From assembly GCF_007556775.1 (NCBI RefSeq), contig NZ_CP041742.1:186001-250000 (forward strand): a stretch of DNA of 64,000 nt. Direction: 5' to 3'. This DNA comes from Lysobacter lycopersici. Its GTDB lineage: Bacteria > Pseudomonadota > Gammaproteobacteria > Xanthomonadales > Xanthomonadaceae. Position 1 is the first letter of the stretch; the number at the start of each line of letters is the position of its first letter. Below are positions 38,135 to 45,301 of the stretch, piece after piece. The translations under genes were made by a program, and so were the position numbers. Under the pieces are notes generated by a model, which saw only the letters and a list, made by a program, of their open reading frames with translations, was not told the DNA's origin and did no database searches.

Positions 38135-39230
38135 GTTGGTGATCAGACGCGTACCGCTCAAACGCCTCGACCGCATCTTCGACGGTGACAAGATCCATCA
38201 CGCCATCGAATTCGACCTTCGTTCCCCATTTCAGCGCCTCGGCCGGTTTGCCGAGGAACTTGCGCGCGGCTGAGTCGTAGCGGTCCACGCAGTAGCGGAT
38301 GTCGGAATACGGCCCGCTGCGGCGCGGGTTGCTGGCGGCGTGCAGGCCAAGCACTTTCGTGCCCATCGCGTTGGCGATGTGCATCGGTCCGGAATCCGGG
38401 GTGACGAGAAGATCGGCGCGCGCGAGCACGGCGGGAAGCTGTTTCAGCGTGTCCTTGCCGATCAGATCAATCACATTTGATGCTGGCGCGGGATGCTTCA
38501 TCGCTGCGAGGATCGCGTCGCCGGTGGTGCGCTCGAGTTCGCTGCGGCCGCCGCAGAGCACGATGCGCCAGCCTTTCGCCGCGGCGTGGTCGGCGAGTGC
38601 GGCGTAGCGTTCGGCGCGCCAGTTGCGCAGCGCGTGGCTGGAGCAGGGCGAGATCATCAACACCGGGGTGCCGTCGTCGGGCCATTGCCGTGCGGCCCAT
38701 TCGAACGCCGCGTCCGGCACCGGCATGTCCCACACCACTTCGGTCTGCTTCAGTCCCAGCGGTTCGCAGAAACTGCCGATGGCATCGAGCACGTGGATGC
38801 CGGGACGATCCGGGATGCATTCGTTGACGAACAGCCCGTGCAGGTCCTTGGACCGCGATTTGTCGTAGCCGATGCGGCGCGTGGCCGGGATGAACGCGGA
38901 CAGCAGGTTCGCGCGCGCGGCCACCTGCATCTGCAGCAGCGCATCGAAACGCTGGCCGGCGAGTTCGCGGCGCAGGGCGCGCATGCCGGCGAGGCCGGAC
39001 TTCTTGTCGTATTCGAGGAAGCGCACGCCGGGCAGGCCGTCGAGCAGGCGATGTTCGCCCTTGCCGATCACCCAGGTCAGTTCGACGCCGGGCCAGGCCT
39101 TGCGCAGCGTGCGCACCAGCGGCAGCACGTGGGTGACGTCGCCGAGCGCGGACAGGCGCAGCAGGCAGACCGACGCCGGTGCGGCGTCGCGGCTTGCTAG
39201 ACTCGATCCATGGTCGCCGCCAGTGCGCAA
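38130..39230 (-). CDS. LPS heptosyltransferase-like glycosyltransferase (family 9)
   Basis: A GT9 enzyme of about 366 residues, likely adding ADP-heptose or a similar sugar to the LPS inner core. The N-terminal [21 protein letters not shown] is the family start. The acceptor domain holds [20 protein letters not shown], and the donor domain has [13 protein letters not shown] and [21 protein letters not shown]. No ATG or GTG precedes the conserved start in frame; TTG at 39230 is the best candidate, which would overlap the divergent kdkA 5' end by 21 nt. The stop (TAG) lies in a palindromic repeat. It pairs with kdkA in core LPS synthesis. Confidence 0.85.
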   Translation of the reverse strand: MRTGGDHGSSLASRDAAPASVCLLRLSALGDVTHVLPLVRTLRKAWPGVELTWVIGKGEHRLLDGLPGVRFLEYDKKSGLAGMRALRRELAGQRFDALLQMQVAARANLLSAFIPATRRIGYDKSRSKDLHGLFVNECIPDRPGIHVLDAIGSFCEPLGLKQTEVVWDMPVPDAAFEWAARQWPDDGTPVLMISPCSSHALRNWRAERYAALADHAAAKGWRIVLCGGRSELERTTGDAILAAMKHPAPASNVIDLIGKDTLKQLPAVLARADLLVTPDSGPMHIANAMGTKVLGLHAASNPRRSGPYSDIRYCVDRYDSAARKFLGKPAEALKWGTKVEFDGVMDLVTVEDAVEAFERYASDHQP

Positions 39231-39959
39231 GACGTCCTCGCCCGTTTCCACGATCCGCGTGGTGATGGCGCGATTCTGTTCGACCCGACGAGGCAACGGC
39301 AAGCGACTCCGGAACAGTTCGACCCGGAACATTGGGGCGAACATGCGCAGCGCGTCGGCAGCGGTGGGCGCGGCGGCGCGTGGTTCGTGGATGCGGACGG
39401 ACGCGGGCTGGTGTTGCGGCGCTATCTGCGCGGCGGTTTCGCCGCGCGCCTGAGTCGCGACGCCTACGCGTGGCGCGGCGAATCGCACGTCCGCAGCTTC
39501 GCCGAATACCGCCTGCTGCGCGAACTGCGCCAGCGCGGACTGGCGGTGCCGGCGCCGCATGCGGCCTGCTACTGGCGGCGCGGGCGCACGTATCGCGCGG
39601 CGATCCTGGTCGAACGCATCGCCGGCGCGCGCAGCCTCGCCGAACTCGCGGCACAAAAAGGCAGCGCCGCGCCATGGGCGCAAACCGGGCGCCTCATCGC
39701 CGCGTTCCACCATGCCGGGCTCGACCACGCCGACCTCAACGCGCACAACGTGCTGTTCGACGGTGGTGGTGCGGGCTGGCTGATCGATCTCGACCGGGGC
39801 CGCCTGCGCCGGCCCGCGCGCGGTTGGCGCGAACGCAACCTCGCGCGACTGCTGCGTTCCCTGCGCAAGTTGCGCGGCGAACGCGCGGTCGCCGATGTCG
39901 ATGCGGATTTCGCGAAATTGAAGATCGCCTACGAACAAGCCTGGGAGCAAGGCGCATGA
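39210..39959 (+). CDS. kdkA: 3-deoxy-D-manno-octulosonic acid kinase
   Basis: Phosphorylates the single Kdo residue of the LPS inner core at O-4, as in Haemophilus and Xanthomonads. It has 249 residues with a lipopolysaccharide-kinase (kinase-like) fold. The nucleotide-binding start is [21 protein letters not shown], where RGG substitutes for a glycine loop. The catalytic motif is [12 protein letters not shown] and the metal-binding segment is [10 protein letters not shown]. The ATG at 39210 lies in a divergent overlap with the heptosyltransferase gene. The stop overlaps the next start (ATGA). Confidence 0.92.
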   Translation: MVAASAQDVLARFHDPRGDGAILFDPTRQRQATPEQFDPEHWGEHAQRVGSGGRGGAWFVDADGRGLVLRRYLRGGFAARLSRDAYAWRGESHVRSFAEYRLLRELRQRGLAVPAPHAACYWRRGRTYRAAILVERIAGARSLAELAAQKGSAAPWAQTGRLIAAFHHAGLDHADLNAHNVLFDGGGAGWLIDLDRGRLRRPARGWRERNLARLLRSLRKLRGERAVADVDADFAKLKIAYEQAWEQGA

Positions 39960-40714
39960 GTGAATGGCGAATGCGCTTCCTCGGGGTCGGCAATGCATCG
40001 GCGGCCGGCGAACTCGGTTCGGCCTCGGCGACGATCGAACGCGACGGCCGGCCGTGGCTCACCATCGACTGCGGCACGGAAGGGCTGGCCGCGCACGTGG
40101 CGCGCTACGGCGCGATTCCCGACGCGCTGTTCGTCACGCATACGCATTTCGACCACATCGGCGGTTTCGAGAAGCTGTTCGTCTCTGCGTATTTCGATCC
40201 CGCGCGCCGCGGCCGCGTGCGCGTGTACGTGCCCGCGAACGTGGTGCCGCTGCTGCACAAGCGCGTGGCCGAATACCCGAACGTGGTCGCCGAGGGCGGC
40301 GCGAATTTCTGGGACGCGTTCCAGCTCGTCGCGGTCGGCGACCATTTCTGGCACGACGGCGTTCGGCTGGAAACCTTCGCGGTTCGCCACCACTGGCCGC
40401 AGACCGCGTTCGCGCTGCGCATGCCGGGCAGCATGGTCTGGACCGGCGACACCCGCCCGATCCCGGAGCTGCTCGCGCACTACGCCAGCGAGGGCGAACT
40501 GGTCGCGCACGATTGCGCGTTGCACGGCAATCCCTCGCACAGCGGACTCGACGACCTCGAACGCGAATACCCGCCGGAACTGCTGTCGCGCTGCGTGCTG
40601 TACCACTACGGCAGCGCGGCGGAGGCACGGGAAATGCGCGCCCGCGGCCATCGCGTCGCGGACCCGGGCGAGGCACTCGCGCTGGCCGAACCGCGCGAAC
40701 CGCCGGCGGCCTGA
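39956..40714 (+). CDS. MBL-fold metallo-hydrolase (RNase Z-like branch)
   Basis: A 252-residue metallo-beta-lactamase-fold hydrolase. The metal motif [10 protein letters not shown] stands near residue 61, with further ligands in [19 protein letters not shown] and [13 protein letters not shown]. The order and length resemble RNase Z-like and phosphonate-type (PhnP-like) hydrolases rather than glyoxalase II, but no exosite arm for tRNA is evident. It is translationally coupled to kdkA by a 4-nt overlap, so a link to the LPS core or to a phosphoester by-product is possible. The substrate is not known. Confidence 0.85.
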   Translation: MSEWRMRFLGVGNASAAGELGSASATIERDGRPWLTIDCGTEGLAAHVARYGAIPDALFVTHTHFDHIGGFEKLFVSAYFDPARRGRVRVYVPANVVPLLHKRVAEYPNVVAEGGANFWDAFQLVAVGDHFWHDGVRLETFAVRHHWPQTAFALRMPGSMVWTGDTRPIPELLAHYASEGELVAHDCALHGNPSHSGLDDLEREYPPELLSRCVLYHYGSAAEAREMRARGHRVADPGEALALAEPREPPAA

Positions 40715-40740
40715 ACGCGTGGTTCACCAGAATGGCGATG

Positions 40741-40807
40741 ACCCCGCCGGCTGACCTCGGCACCCGCGTCGATCGATACCGTTGCTGCCTTCCGGCCCTG
40801 GCGGGGT
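40741..40807 (-). ncRNA. ffs: Signal recognition particle 4.5S RNA (core region)
   Basis: The minus strand carries the conserved SRP loop, GGCCGGAAGGCAGCAACGG, and the opposite internal loop GGGTGCCGAGGTCAG. They are closed by the stem ACCCCGCC / GGCGGGGT at 40807-40800 and 40748-40741. True ends extend somewhat further on both sides and are not fixed here. The RNA pairs with Ffh to target membrane proteins. A position next to tRNA-Ser and upstream of dnaX is common in this group. Confidence 0.9.
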
Positions 40808-40877
40808 TTTCGATCTAGCGTCGCGAGGGACCGACGGGGTCACCATAGGACTGCGCCTGCATCGCGGCGCTTGAATC

Positions 40878-40970
40878 TGGCGGAGAGAGGGGGATTCGAA
40901 CCCCCGAAGCGCGGTTTAGACGCTTACACACTTTCCAGGCGTGCTCCTTCAACCACTCGGACACCTCTCC
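40878..40970 (-). tRNA. tRNA-Ser (anticodon GGA)
   Basis: Minus strand: acceptor GGAGAGG, anticodon stem CACGC/GTGTG around CTGGAAA, a long variable arm, discriminator G and encoded CCA. It is transcribed toward ffs, about 70 nt away, and divergent from dnaX. Confidence 0.95.
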
Positions 40971-41094
40971 GGACCCGGGCGGGCCTTGCGGTCCGTCCGG
41001 GGGCGCAAATACTAGCCGTAGCGGGCATTCATTGCGAGTCCCGTGCGCTTCCGGGGTCCCGGTTCGTGCGACGACCGCATGGCACAATGCGGCC

Positions 41095-42741
41095 ATGTCG
41101 TACCTCGTCCTCGCCCGCAAGTGGCGTCCCAGGCGTTTCGCCGAACTGGTCGGGCAGGAACACGTGGTCCGGGCGCTGACCAACGCGCTGGAAACCGGGC
41201 GCGTGCACCACGCCTTCCTGTTCACCGGCACTCGCGGCGTCGGCAAGACCACCATCGCCCGCATCTTCGCGAAATCGCTGAACTGCGAACGCGGCACCAG
41301 CGCCGATCCCTGCGGCGAATGCGAGACCTGCCTGGCCATCGATGCCGGCCGTTACATCGACCTGCTCGAGATCGACGCGGCATCGAACACCGGCGTTGAC
41401 GACGTGCGCGAGCTGATCGACAACGCGCAGTACATGCCTTCGCGCGGCCGCACCAAGGTCTACCTGATCGACGAAGTGCACATGCTGTCGAAGGCGGCGT
41501 TCAACGCGCTGCTGAAGACGCTCGAGGAGCCGCCGGGACACGTCAAGTTCCTGCTCGCGACCACCGATCCGCAGAAACTGCCGGTGACGGTGTTGTCGCG
41601 CTGCCTGCAGTTCAACCTCAAGCGCCTCGACCAGGAACAGATCCGCGGCCAGATCGCGAAGATCCTCGCTGCCGAGGGCATCTCCGCCGAGGACGGCGCG
41701 GTGCAACTGCTGGCGCGCGGCGCCGACGGCAGCCTGCGCGATGGCCTGTCGCTGCTGGATCAAGCGATTGCCTATACCGGTGGCAAGCTTGAGGAAACCC
41801 AGGTCGCGGCGATGCTCGGCACGGTCGATCGCACCCGCGTTGGCGCGCTGCTCGAAGCGTTGGCCGATGCCGACGGCGCGCGCCTGCTCGATGAAGTCGC
41901 GAAGCTGGCTGAATTCGCGCCGGACTGGGGCGACGTGCTCGACGCGCTCGCTTCGGCCTTGCATCGCATCCAGGTGAAGCAGCTGGTGCCGGAAGCGACG
42001 GTTGAAGCCGACGGCATCGATGCCGGTGAATTCGCATCGAAGCTGCGGCCGGAACTGGTGCAGCTCTGGTACCAGATGGCGCTCGACGGTCGGCGCGAAC
42101 TGCCGCTGGCACCGGCGCCGCGCGCGGGCTTCGAAATGGCGCTGCTGCGCATGTTCGCGTTCCGCCCGGATTCGAACGCGACGCAAACGGCATCCGCGCC
42201 GAATGTTTCCGCAGCGCCGCCGCGCTCCGCGCCGCCTGCAACGCCACGCACGGCGCCACCCGCGCCCGCACCGCGACCCATGCCGGAAGCGCCGGCCGCA
42301 TCGCCTGCGCCAGCTGCGCAAAGACCTGCGGCTCCGATGTCGTCGATTGCGAATCTCGATGCCGATGGCTGGCTGGAACTGGTCGCGCACAGCGGCGTGC
42401 GCGGTCCGGCCGCGCAGCTCGCCGCGCATTCGGGCTTCGTCTCGTACGCCGATGGCGTGCTGCGCCTCACGCTCGCGCCGGCCGACGAACACCTCAAGGG
42501 CCCGGCGATGGTACGCATGCTCGCCGCCGCGCTGGAACCGCAACTCGGTGTCGAGCCGCAGATCAAGTTCGAACTGGCCGAACCCTCGGGCGAAACGCTG
42601 CACGTGCGCAACGAACGCCAGCGCGACGCACGCCAGGCGCAGGCCGAGGACACCTTCATGAACGATCCGGACGTGCGCCGCATGCTCGAACAAGGCGCGA
42701 AGCTCGTTCCCGATTCCATCCGTCCGCTCGACGACGCCTGA
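41095..42741 (+). CDS. dnaX: DNA polymerase III tau/gamma subunit
   Basis: The clamp-loader motor subunit that ties together polymerase and helicase. It has 548 residues. The AAA+ domain shows Walker A GTRGVGKTTIA, a zinc module with Cys in LNCE, DPCGECETC, Walker B VYLIDEVHML and the sensor LLATTDPQKLP with SRC. A Pro/Ala-rich linker (about 365-420) leads to the tau C-terminal domain, which ends LVPDSIRPLDD. No A-rich slippery sequence for a programmed gamma frameshift was seen in the linker DNA. ybaB follows after 23 nt, then recR. Confidence 0.96.
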   Translation: MSYLVLARKWRPRRFAELVGQEHVVRALTNALETGRVHHAFLFTGTRGVGKTTIARIFAKSLNCERGTSADPCGECETCLAIDAGRYIDLLEIDAASNTGVDDVRELIDNAQYMPSRGRTKVYLIDEVHMLSKAAFNALLKTLEEPPGHVKFLLATTDPQKLPVTVLSRCLQFNLKRLDQEQIRGQIAKILAAEGISAEDGAVQLLARGADGSLRDGLSLLDQAIAYTGGKLEETQVAAMLGTVDRTRVGALLEALADADGARLLDEVAKLAEFAPDWGDVLDALASALHRIQVKQLVPEATVEADGIDAGEFASKLRPELVQLWYQMALDGRRELPLAPAPRAGFEMALLRMFAFRPDSNATQTASAPNVSAAPPRSAPPATPRTAPPAPAPRPMPEAPAASPAPAAQRPAAPMSSIANLDADGWLELVAHSGVRGPAAQLAAHSGFVSYADGVLRLTLAPADEHLKGPAMVRMLAAALEPQLGVEPQIKFELAEPSGETLHVRNERQRDARQAQAEDTFMNDPDVRRMLEQGAKLVPDSIRPLDDA

Positions 42742-42764
42742 GCGGCAACAGCAAGGACACAGAA

Positions 42765-43085
42765 ATGCGCGGCAACATCGCACAACTCATGCAGCAGGCG
42801 CAGCGGATGCAGGACAACCTGCAGCGCGCGCAGGAAGACATCGCCAAGCTCGAAGCCACCGGCAGCGCCGGCGGCGGACTGGTGAGCGTGACCCTCGGCG
42901 GACGCAAGGATTGCCGCAAGGTGCGCATCGATCCGTCCGCGATTTCCGATCCGGAAATGCTGGAGGACCTGATCGCCGCCGCGTTCAACGATGCGGTCGG
43001 CAAGCTCGATGCCGAATCCAAGGCGATGATGGACGCGGCCACCGCCGGCATGCCATTGCCGCCGGGGATGAAGCTTCCGTTCTGA
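42765..43085 (+). CDS. ybaB: YbaB/EbfC nucleoid-associated protein
   Basis: A 106-residue DNA-binding protein that forms tweezer-like dimers. The start [20 protein letters not shown], the glycine patch [14 protein letters not shown] and the C-terminal [17 protein letters not shown] segment are diagnostic. It stands between dnaX and recR, the conserved order in bacteria. A palindromic repeat separates it from recR, which may split the operon's mRNA. Confidence 0.95.
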   Translation: MRGNIAQLMQQAQRMQDNLQRAQEDIAKLEATGSAGGGLVSVTLGGRKDCRKVRIDPSAISDPEMLEDLIAAAFNDAVGKLDAESKAMMDAATAGMPLPPGMKLPF

Positions 43086-43096
43086 TTTTTTGCTGT

Positions 43097-43174
43097 CGTC
43101 CCGGCGAAGGCCGGGATCCAGCTTTTGCTCTCGTGACGATTCAAAACTGGGTTCCGGCTTTCGCCGGAATGACG
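43097..43174. repeat. Palindromic repeat (CCCGGCGAAGGCCGGGATCCAG type)
   Basis: Arms at 43097-43121 and 43147-43174 are imperfect inverted copies, and each arm has its own internal hairpin (CCGGCGAAGGCCGG; CCGGCTTTCGCCGG). This is a widespread intergenic repeat of proteobacteria. It lies in the ybaB-recR gap and ends 8 nt before the recR start. Confidence 0.85.
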
Positions 43175-43182
43175 AAGGTTCG

Positions 43183-43779
43183 ATGTCCTCGCAACTCCTC
43201 GAACAACTGATCGAAGCCTTCCGCGTCCTGCCCGGCGTCGGCCGCAAGACCGCGCAGCGCATGGCCTACCACGTGCTCGAACGCGAGCGCGACGGAGGCA
43301 AGAAATTGGCGGAAACGCTGCAATCGGCGATCGACAAGATCGGGCATTGCGAGCGCTGCCGCGATTTCAGCGAGGACGCGGTCTGCGCAACCTGCACCGC
43401 GCCGGCACGCGACCCGCAACTGCTGTGCGCGGTGGAATCCCCGGCGGACCTGCTCGCGATCGAACAGGCGACCGGCTACCGCGGGCGTTACTTCGTGCTG
43501 CAGGGACGATTGAGCCCACTCGACGGCATCGGCCCGCGCGAGCTCGGCCTCGACCTGCTGTCGTCGCGGCTCGCGGAAGGCGAGGTGCGCGAACTCATCA
43601 TCGCCACCAACCCGACCGTGGAAGGCGAGGCGACCGCGCATTACCTCGCGCAGCTCGCGCGCCAGCACGGCGTGCGCCCGAGCCGCCTCGCGCACGGCGT
43701 GCCGCTGGGCGGGGAACTGGAATACGTCGACCGCGGCACGCTGTCGCACGCGTTCGGGTCGCGCAGCGAAATGCCGTAG
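43183..43779 (+). CDS. recR: Recombination protein RecR
   Basis: A ring-forming DNA repair protein that works with RecO to load RecA on gapped DNA. It has 198 residues. The N-terminal helix-hairpin-helix is [19 protein letters not shown] four-Cys zinc finger follows (CERC and CATC). The Toprim domain begins [15 protein letters not shown] and includes [14 protein letters not shown]. The C-terminal Walker B-like tail contains [15 protein letters not shown]. The frame is open upstream through the palindromic repeat, but only the ATG at 43183 gives the normal N terminus. Confidence 0.96.
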   Translation: MSSQLLEQLIEAFRVLPGVGRKTAQRMAYHVLERERDGGKKLAETLQSAIDKIGHCERCRDFSEDAVCATCTAPARDPQLLCAVESPADLLAIEQATGYRGRYFVLQGRLSPLDGIGPRELGLDLLSSRLAEGEVRELIIATNPTVEGEATAHYLAQLARQHGVRPSRLAHGVPLGGELEYVDRGTLSHAFGSRSEMP

Positions 43780-43783
43780 AGAC

Positions 43784-43867
43784 AGTTGGTCGTTGGCGGT
43801 TCGTGGTTGGTAGTCGACGACTTCCCGATCCCGGCCCGCCAACAACCAACTACCAACCACCAACTGG
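43784..43867. repeat. Heptad-repeat palindrome between recR and the HIT gene
   Basis: The left arm (43784-43816) has units like TTGGTCG, TTGGCGG and TTGGTAG; the right arm (43837-43866) is its inverse (CCAACAACCAACTACCAACC). The centre contains CCCGATCCCGGCC. Same family as 16930-17023 by arm sequence. Confidence 0.8.
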
Positions 43868-43877
43868 GGGTTTCGCC

Positions 43878-44228
43878 ATGTCCGACACCATCTTCCACAA
43901 GATCATGCGCCGCGAGATCCCGGCGGACGTGGTTTACGAGGACGAAAACGTCATCGCCTTCCGCGACATCGCGCCGCAGGCGCCGGTGCACGTGCTGTTC
44001 GTGCCCAAGGTCGATTTCGCAACGCTCAACGACGTTCCGGAGGACGACGCGGTGGTGATCGGCCGCCTCGCGACCGCGGCTGCGCGTTACGCGAAGAAGG
44101 AAGGATTCGCCGAGAACGGCTACCGCATCGTCATGAATTGCAACGCCGACGGCGGGCAGACCGTGTTCCAGATCCACCTGCATTTGCTGGCAGGTGCGCC
44201 GTTGGGAAGGTTCGGGACACCGGGGTGA
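43878..44228 (+). CDS. HIT-family nucleotide-binding protein (HinT-like)
   Basis: A 116-residue histidine-triad hydrolase of the HinT type, acting on nucleoside phosphoramidates. The start TIFHKIMRREIPADVVYEDE and the segment FRDIAPQAPVHVLFVPK are typical. The triad region reads TVFQIHLHLLAG, so the first His of the usual HxHxH is Gln while the central nucleophilic His is kept. The stop overlaps a GTG that may start the next gene (GTGA at 44225-44228). Confidence 0.9.
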   Translation: MSDTIFHKIMRREIPADVVYEDENVIAFRDIAPQAPVHVLFVPKVDFATLNDVPEDDAVVIGRLATAAARYAKKEGFAENGYRIVMNCNADGGQTVFQIHLHLLAGAPLGRFGTPG

Positions 44229-44704
44229 AGTCCATGTCGTCAAGTAGTCATCAGGCGATGGATCGATTCCGGCGCATCGCGCTCGTCGCCTCTGCAGCGG
44301 CTGTTGCATGCTCATGCAGTACAAGCGACGTTCTGGATGCGTCTTATGCCACGCGTGCCGATGCGGTGGCTGCTGGAGCAATCGAGCGGGGATGGATTCC
44401 TGCGTGGGTGCCTGTTGAAGCCACGCAACTCCGTGAAGTGCACGACTCGGATACGAACGAGAGCGCATTGAGCTTCAGTCTGCCGTCGAACCTGGCCTGG
44501 GAACCGTCTGCATCCTGTCGTCCCGCAGATGGCGGCGAGTTCCCTGAGCCGGCTTTTCGCCGCACATGGCTCCCGGACAATTACCAAAGGTATGCCTTTT
44601 ACAGTTGCCCTAGTGGCACCACCGGTTCCGTGCCAATGATTGCAGCGATCGCGGTGACTCAAGACAAGAAGCGCGTGTTGTATTGGCGCGTGCTTTCCCG
44701 CTGA
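44225..44704 (+). CDS. Putative lipoprotein, function unknown
   Basis: Up to 159 residues. A hydrophobic N-terminal segment RRIALVASAAAVACSC holds a plausible but weak lipobox (AVAC) with Cys at the +1 site, so the product is likely a lipoprotein or periplasmic protein. The mature part has about three Cys and no known domain. Start choices are GTG 44225 (overlapping the HIT stop), ATG 44234 and ATG 44258. GC content is lower than in flanking genes and codon bias is weak, which points to a lineage-specific gene. Confidence 0.6.
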   Translation: MKSMSSSSHQAMDRFRRIALVASAAAVACSCSTSDVLDASYATRADAVAAGAIERGWIPAWVPVEATQLREVHDSDTNESALSFSLPSNLAWEPSASCRPADGGEFPEPAFRRTWLPDNYQRYAFYSCPSGTTGSVPMIAAIAVTQDKKRVLYWRVLSR

Positions 44705-44803
44705 CCATCTTTGTATCTGGGCCTGTCCGCTTGCTGAGCTTCTTTCGGAAGCGCCGGCTTTCGCCAGCGCTTTCCGTTGCATTGACCGCGGGTCGCCGCC
44801 GAA

Positions 44804-45301
44804 TTACCACCCCCAGCCCCAACCCCATCCCCACCACGGCCAGGGCTGCGGCGCCGGGTAGCGCACGTCCACAGGGCGCGCCTTCGGCCACAGGTAGATC
44901 ACGTCGGCCGCGACGCGCGGCTGGCGGTAATCGTAATCGCCGATCTTGCGGCTCTCGTAACCGTCGATGCGGCCGAGCACGGTCAGCTCGCGGTCCTTGA
45001 GGAAGATCGCCGGATCGTAGAAACCCGACTTGCAGGCGATGAATCGGCCGCTGCCGTCCTCGCTCATGTCCGCCGGGCGGCCATCGCCCTGCAGCGTGCT
45101 GCCGATCATCTCGAAGCAGGTCTGGTTCGGACCGGGCTCGGTGCTGACGATGCGCCCGCCCCAGCGCACGGTGGCGCCGACGGCGTCGGCGCGTTGCGCC
45201 TCGCGCGGGGTGATCGGATTCACTTCGCCCTGCAACGGCTTGGGAACGCTCGCGCAGCCGGCAAGGCCGGCGACGAGCAGGGAAAGGGCCAGGATGCGCA
45301 T
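44804..45301 (-). CDS. slp: Slp-family outer-membrane lipoprotein
   Basis: A 165-residue lipoprotein. The lipobox LAGC gives Cys16 after MRILALSLLVAG. The Slp domain follows (PKPLQGEVNPITPREAQ, VRWGGRIVSTEPGPNQT, GRFIACKSGFYDPAIF). E. coli Slp is a starvation- and acid-related outer-membrane lipoprotein. The C terminus is unusual, a Pro/Trp/Gly tail PWPWWGWGWGWGW. Its ATG overlaps the last base of the tgpA stop, so it forms the end of the moxR-DUF58-tgpA-slp run. Confidence 0.88.
   Translation of the reverse strand: MRILALSLLVAGLAGCASVPKPLQGEVNPITPREAQRADAVGATVRWGGRIVSTEPGPNQTCFEMIGSTLQGDGRPADMSEDGSGRFIACKSGFYDPAIFLKDRELTVLGRIDGYESRKIGDYDYRQPRVAADVIYLWPKARPVDVRYPAPQPWPWWGWGWGWGW

Noticed and set aside
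41095-42741. Programmed frameshift site in dnaX producing gamma
   Set aside because: No A-AAA-AAG-like slippery sequence was seen in the linker-coding region; only the long tau form is supported.
43090-43182. N-terminal extension of RecR
   Set aside because: The added residues come from an intergenic palindromic repeat, and the ATG at 43183 gives the family N terminus.
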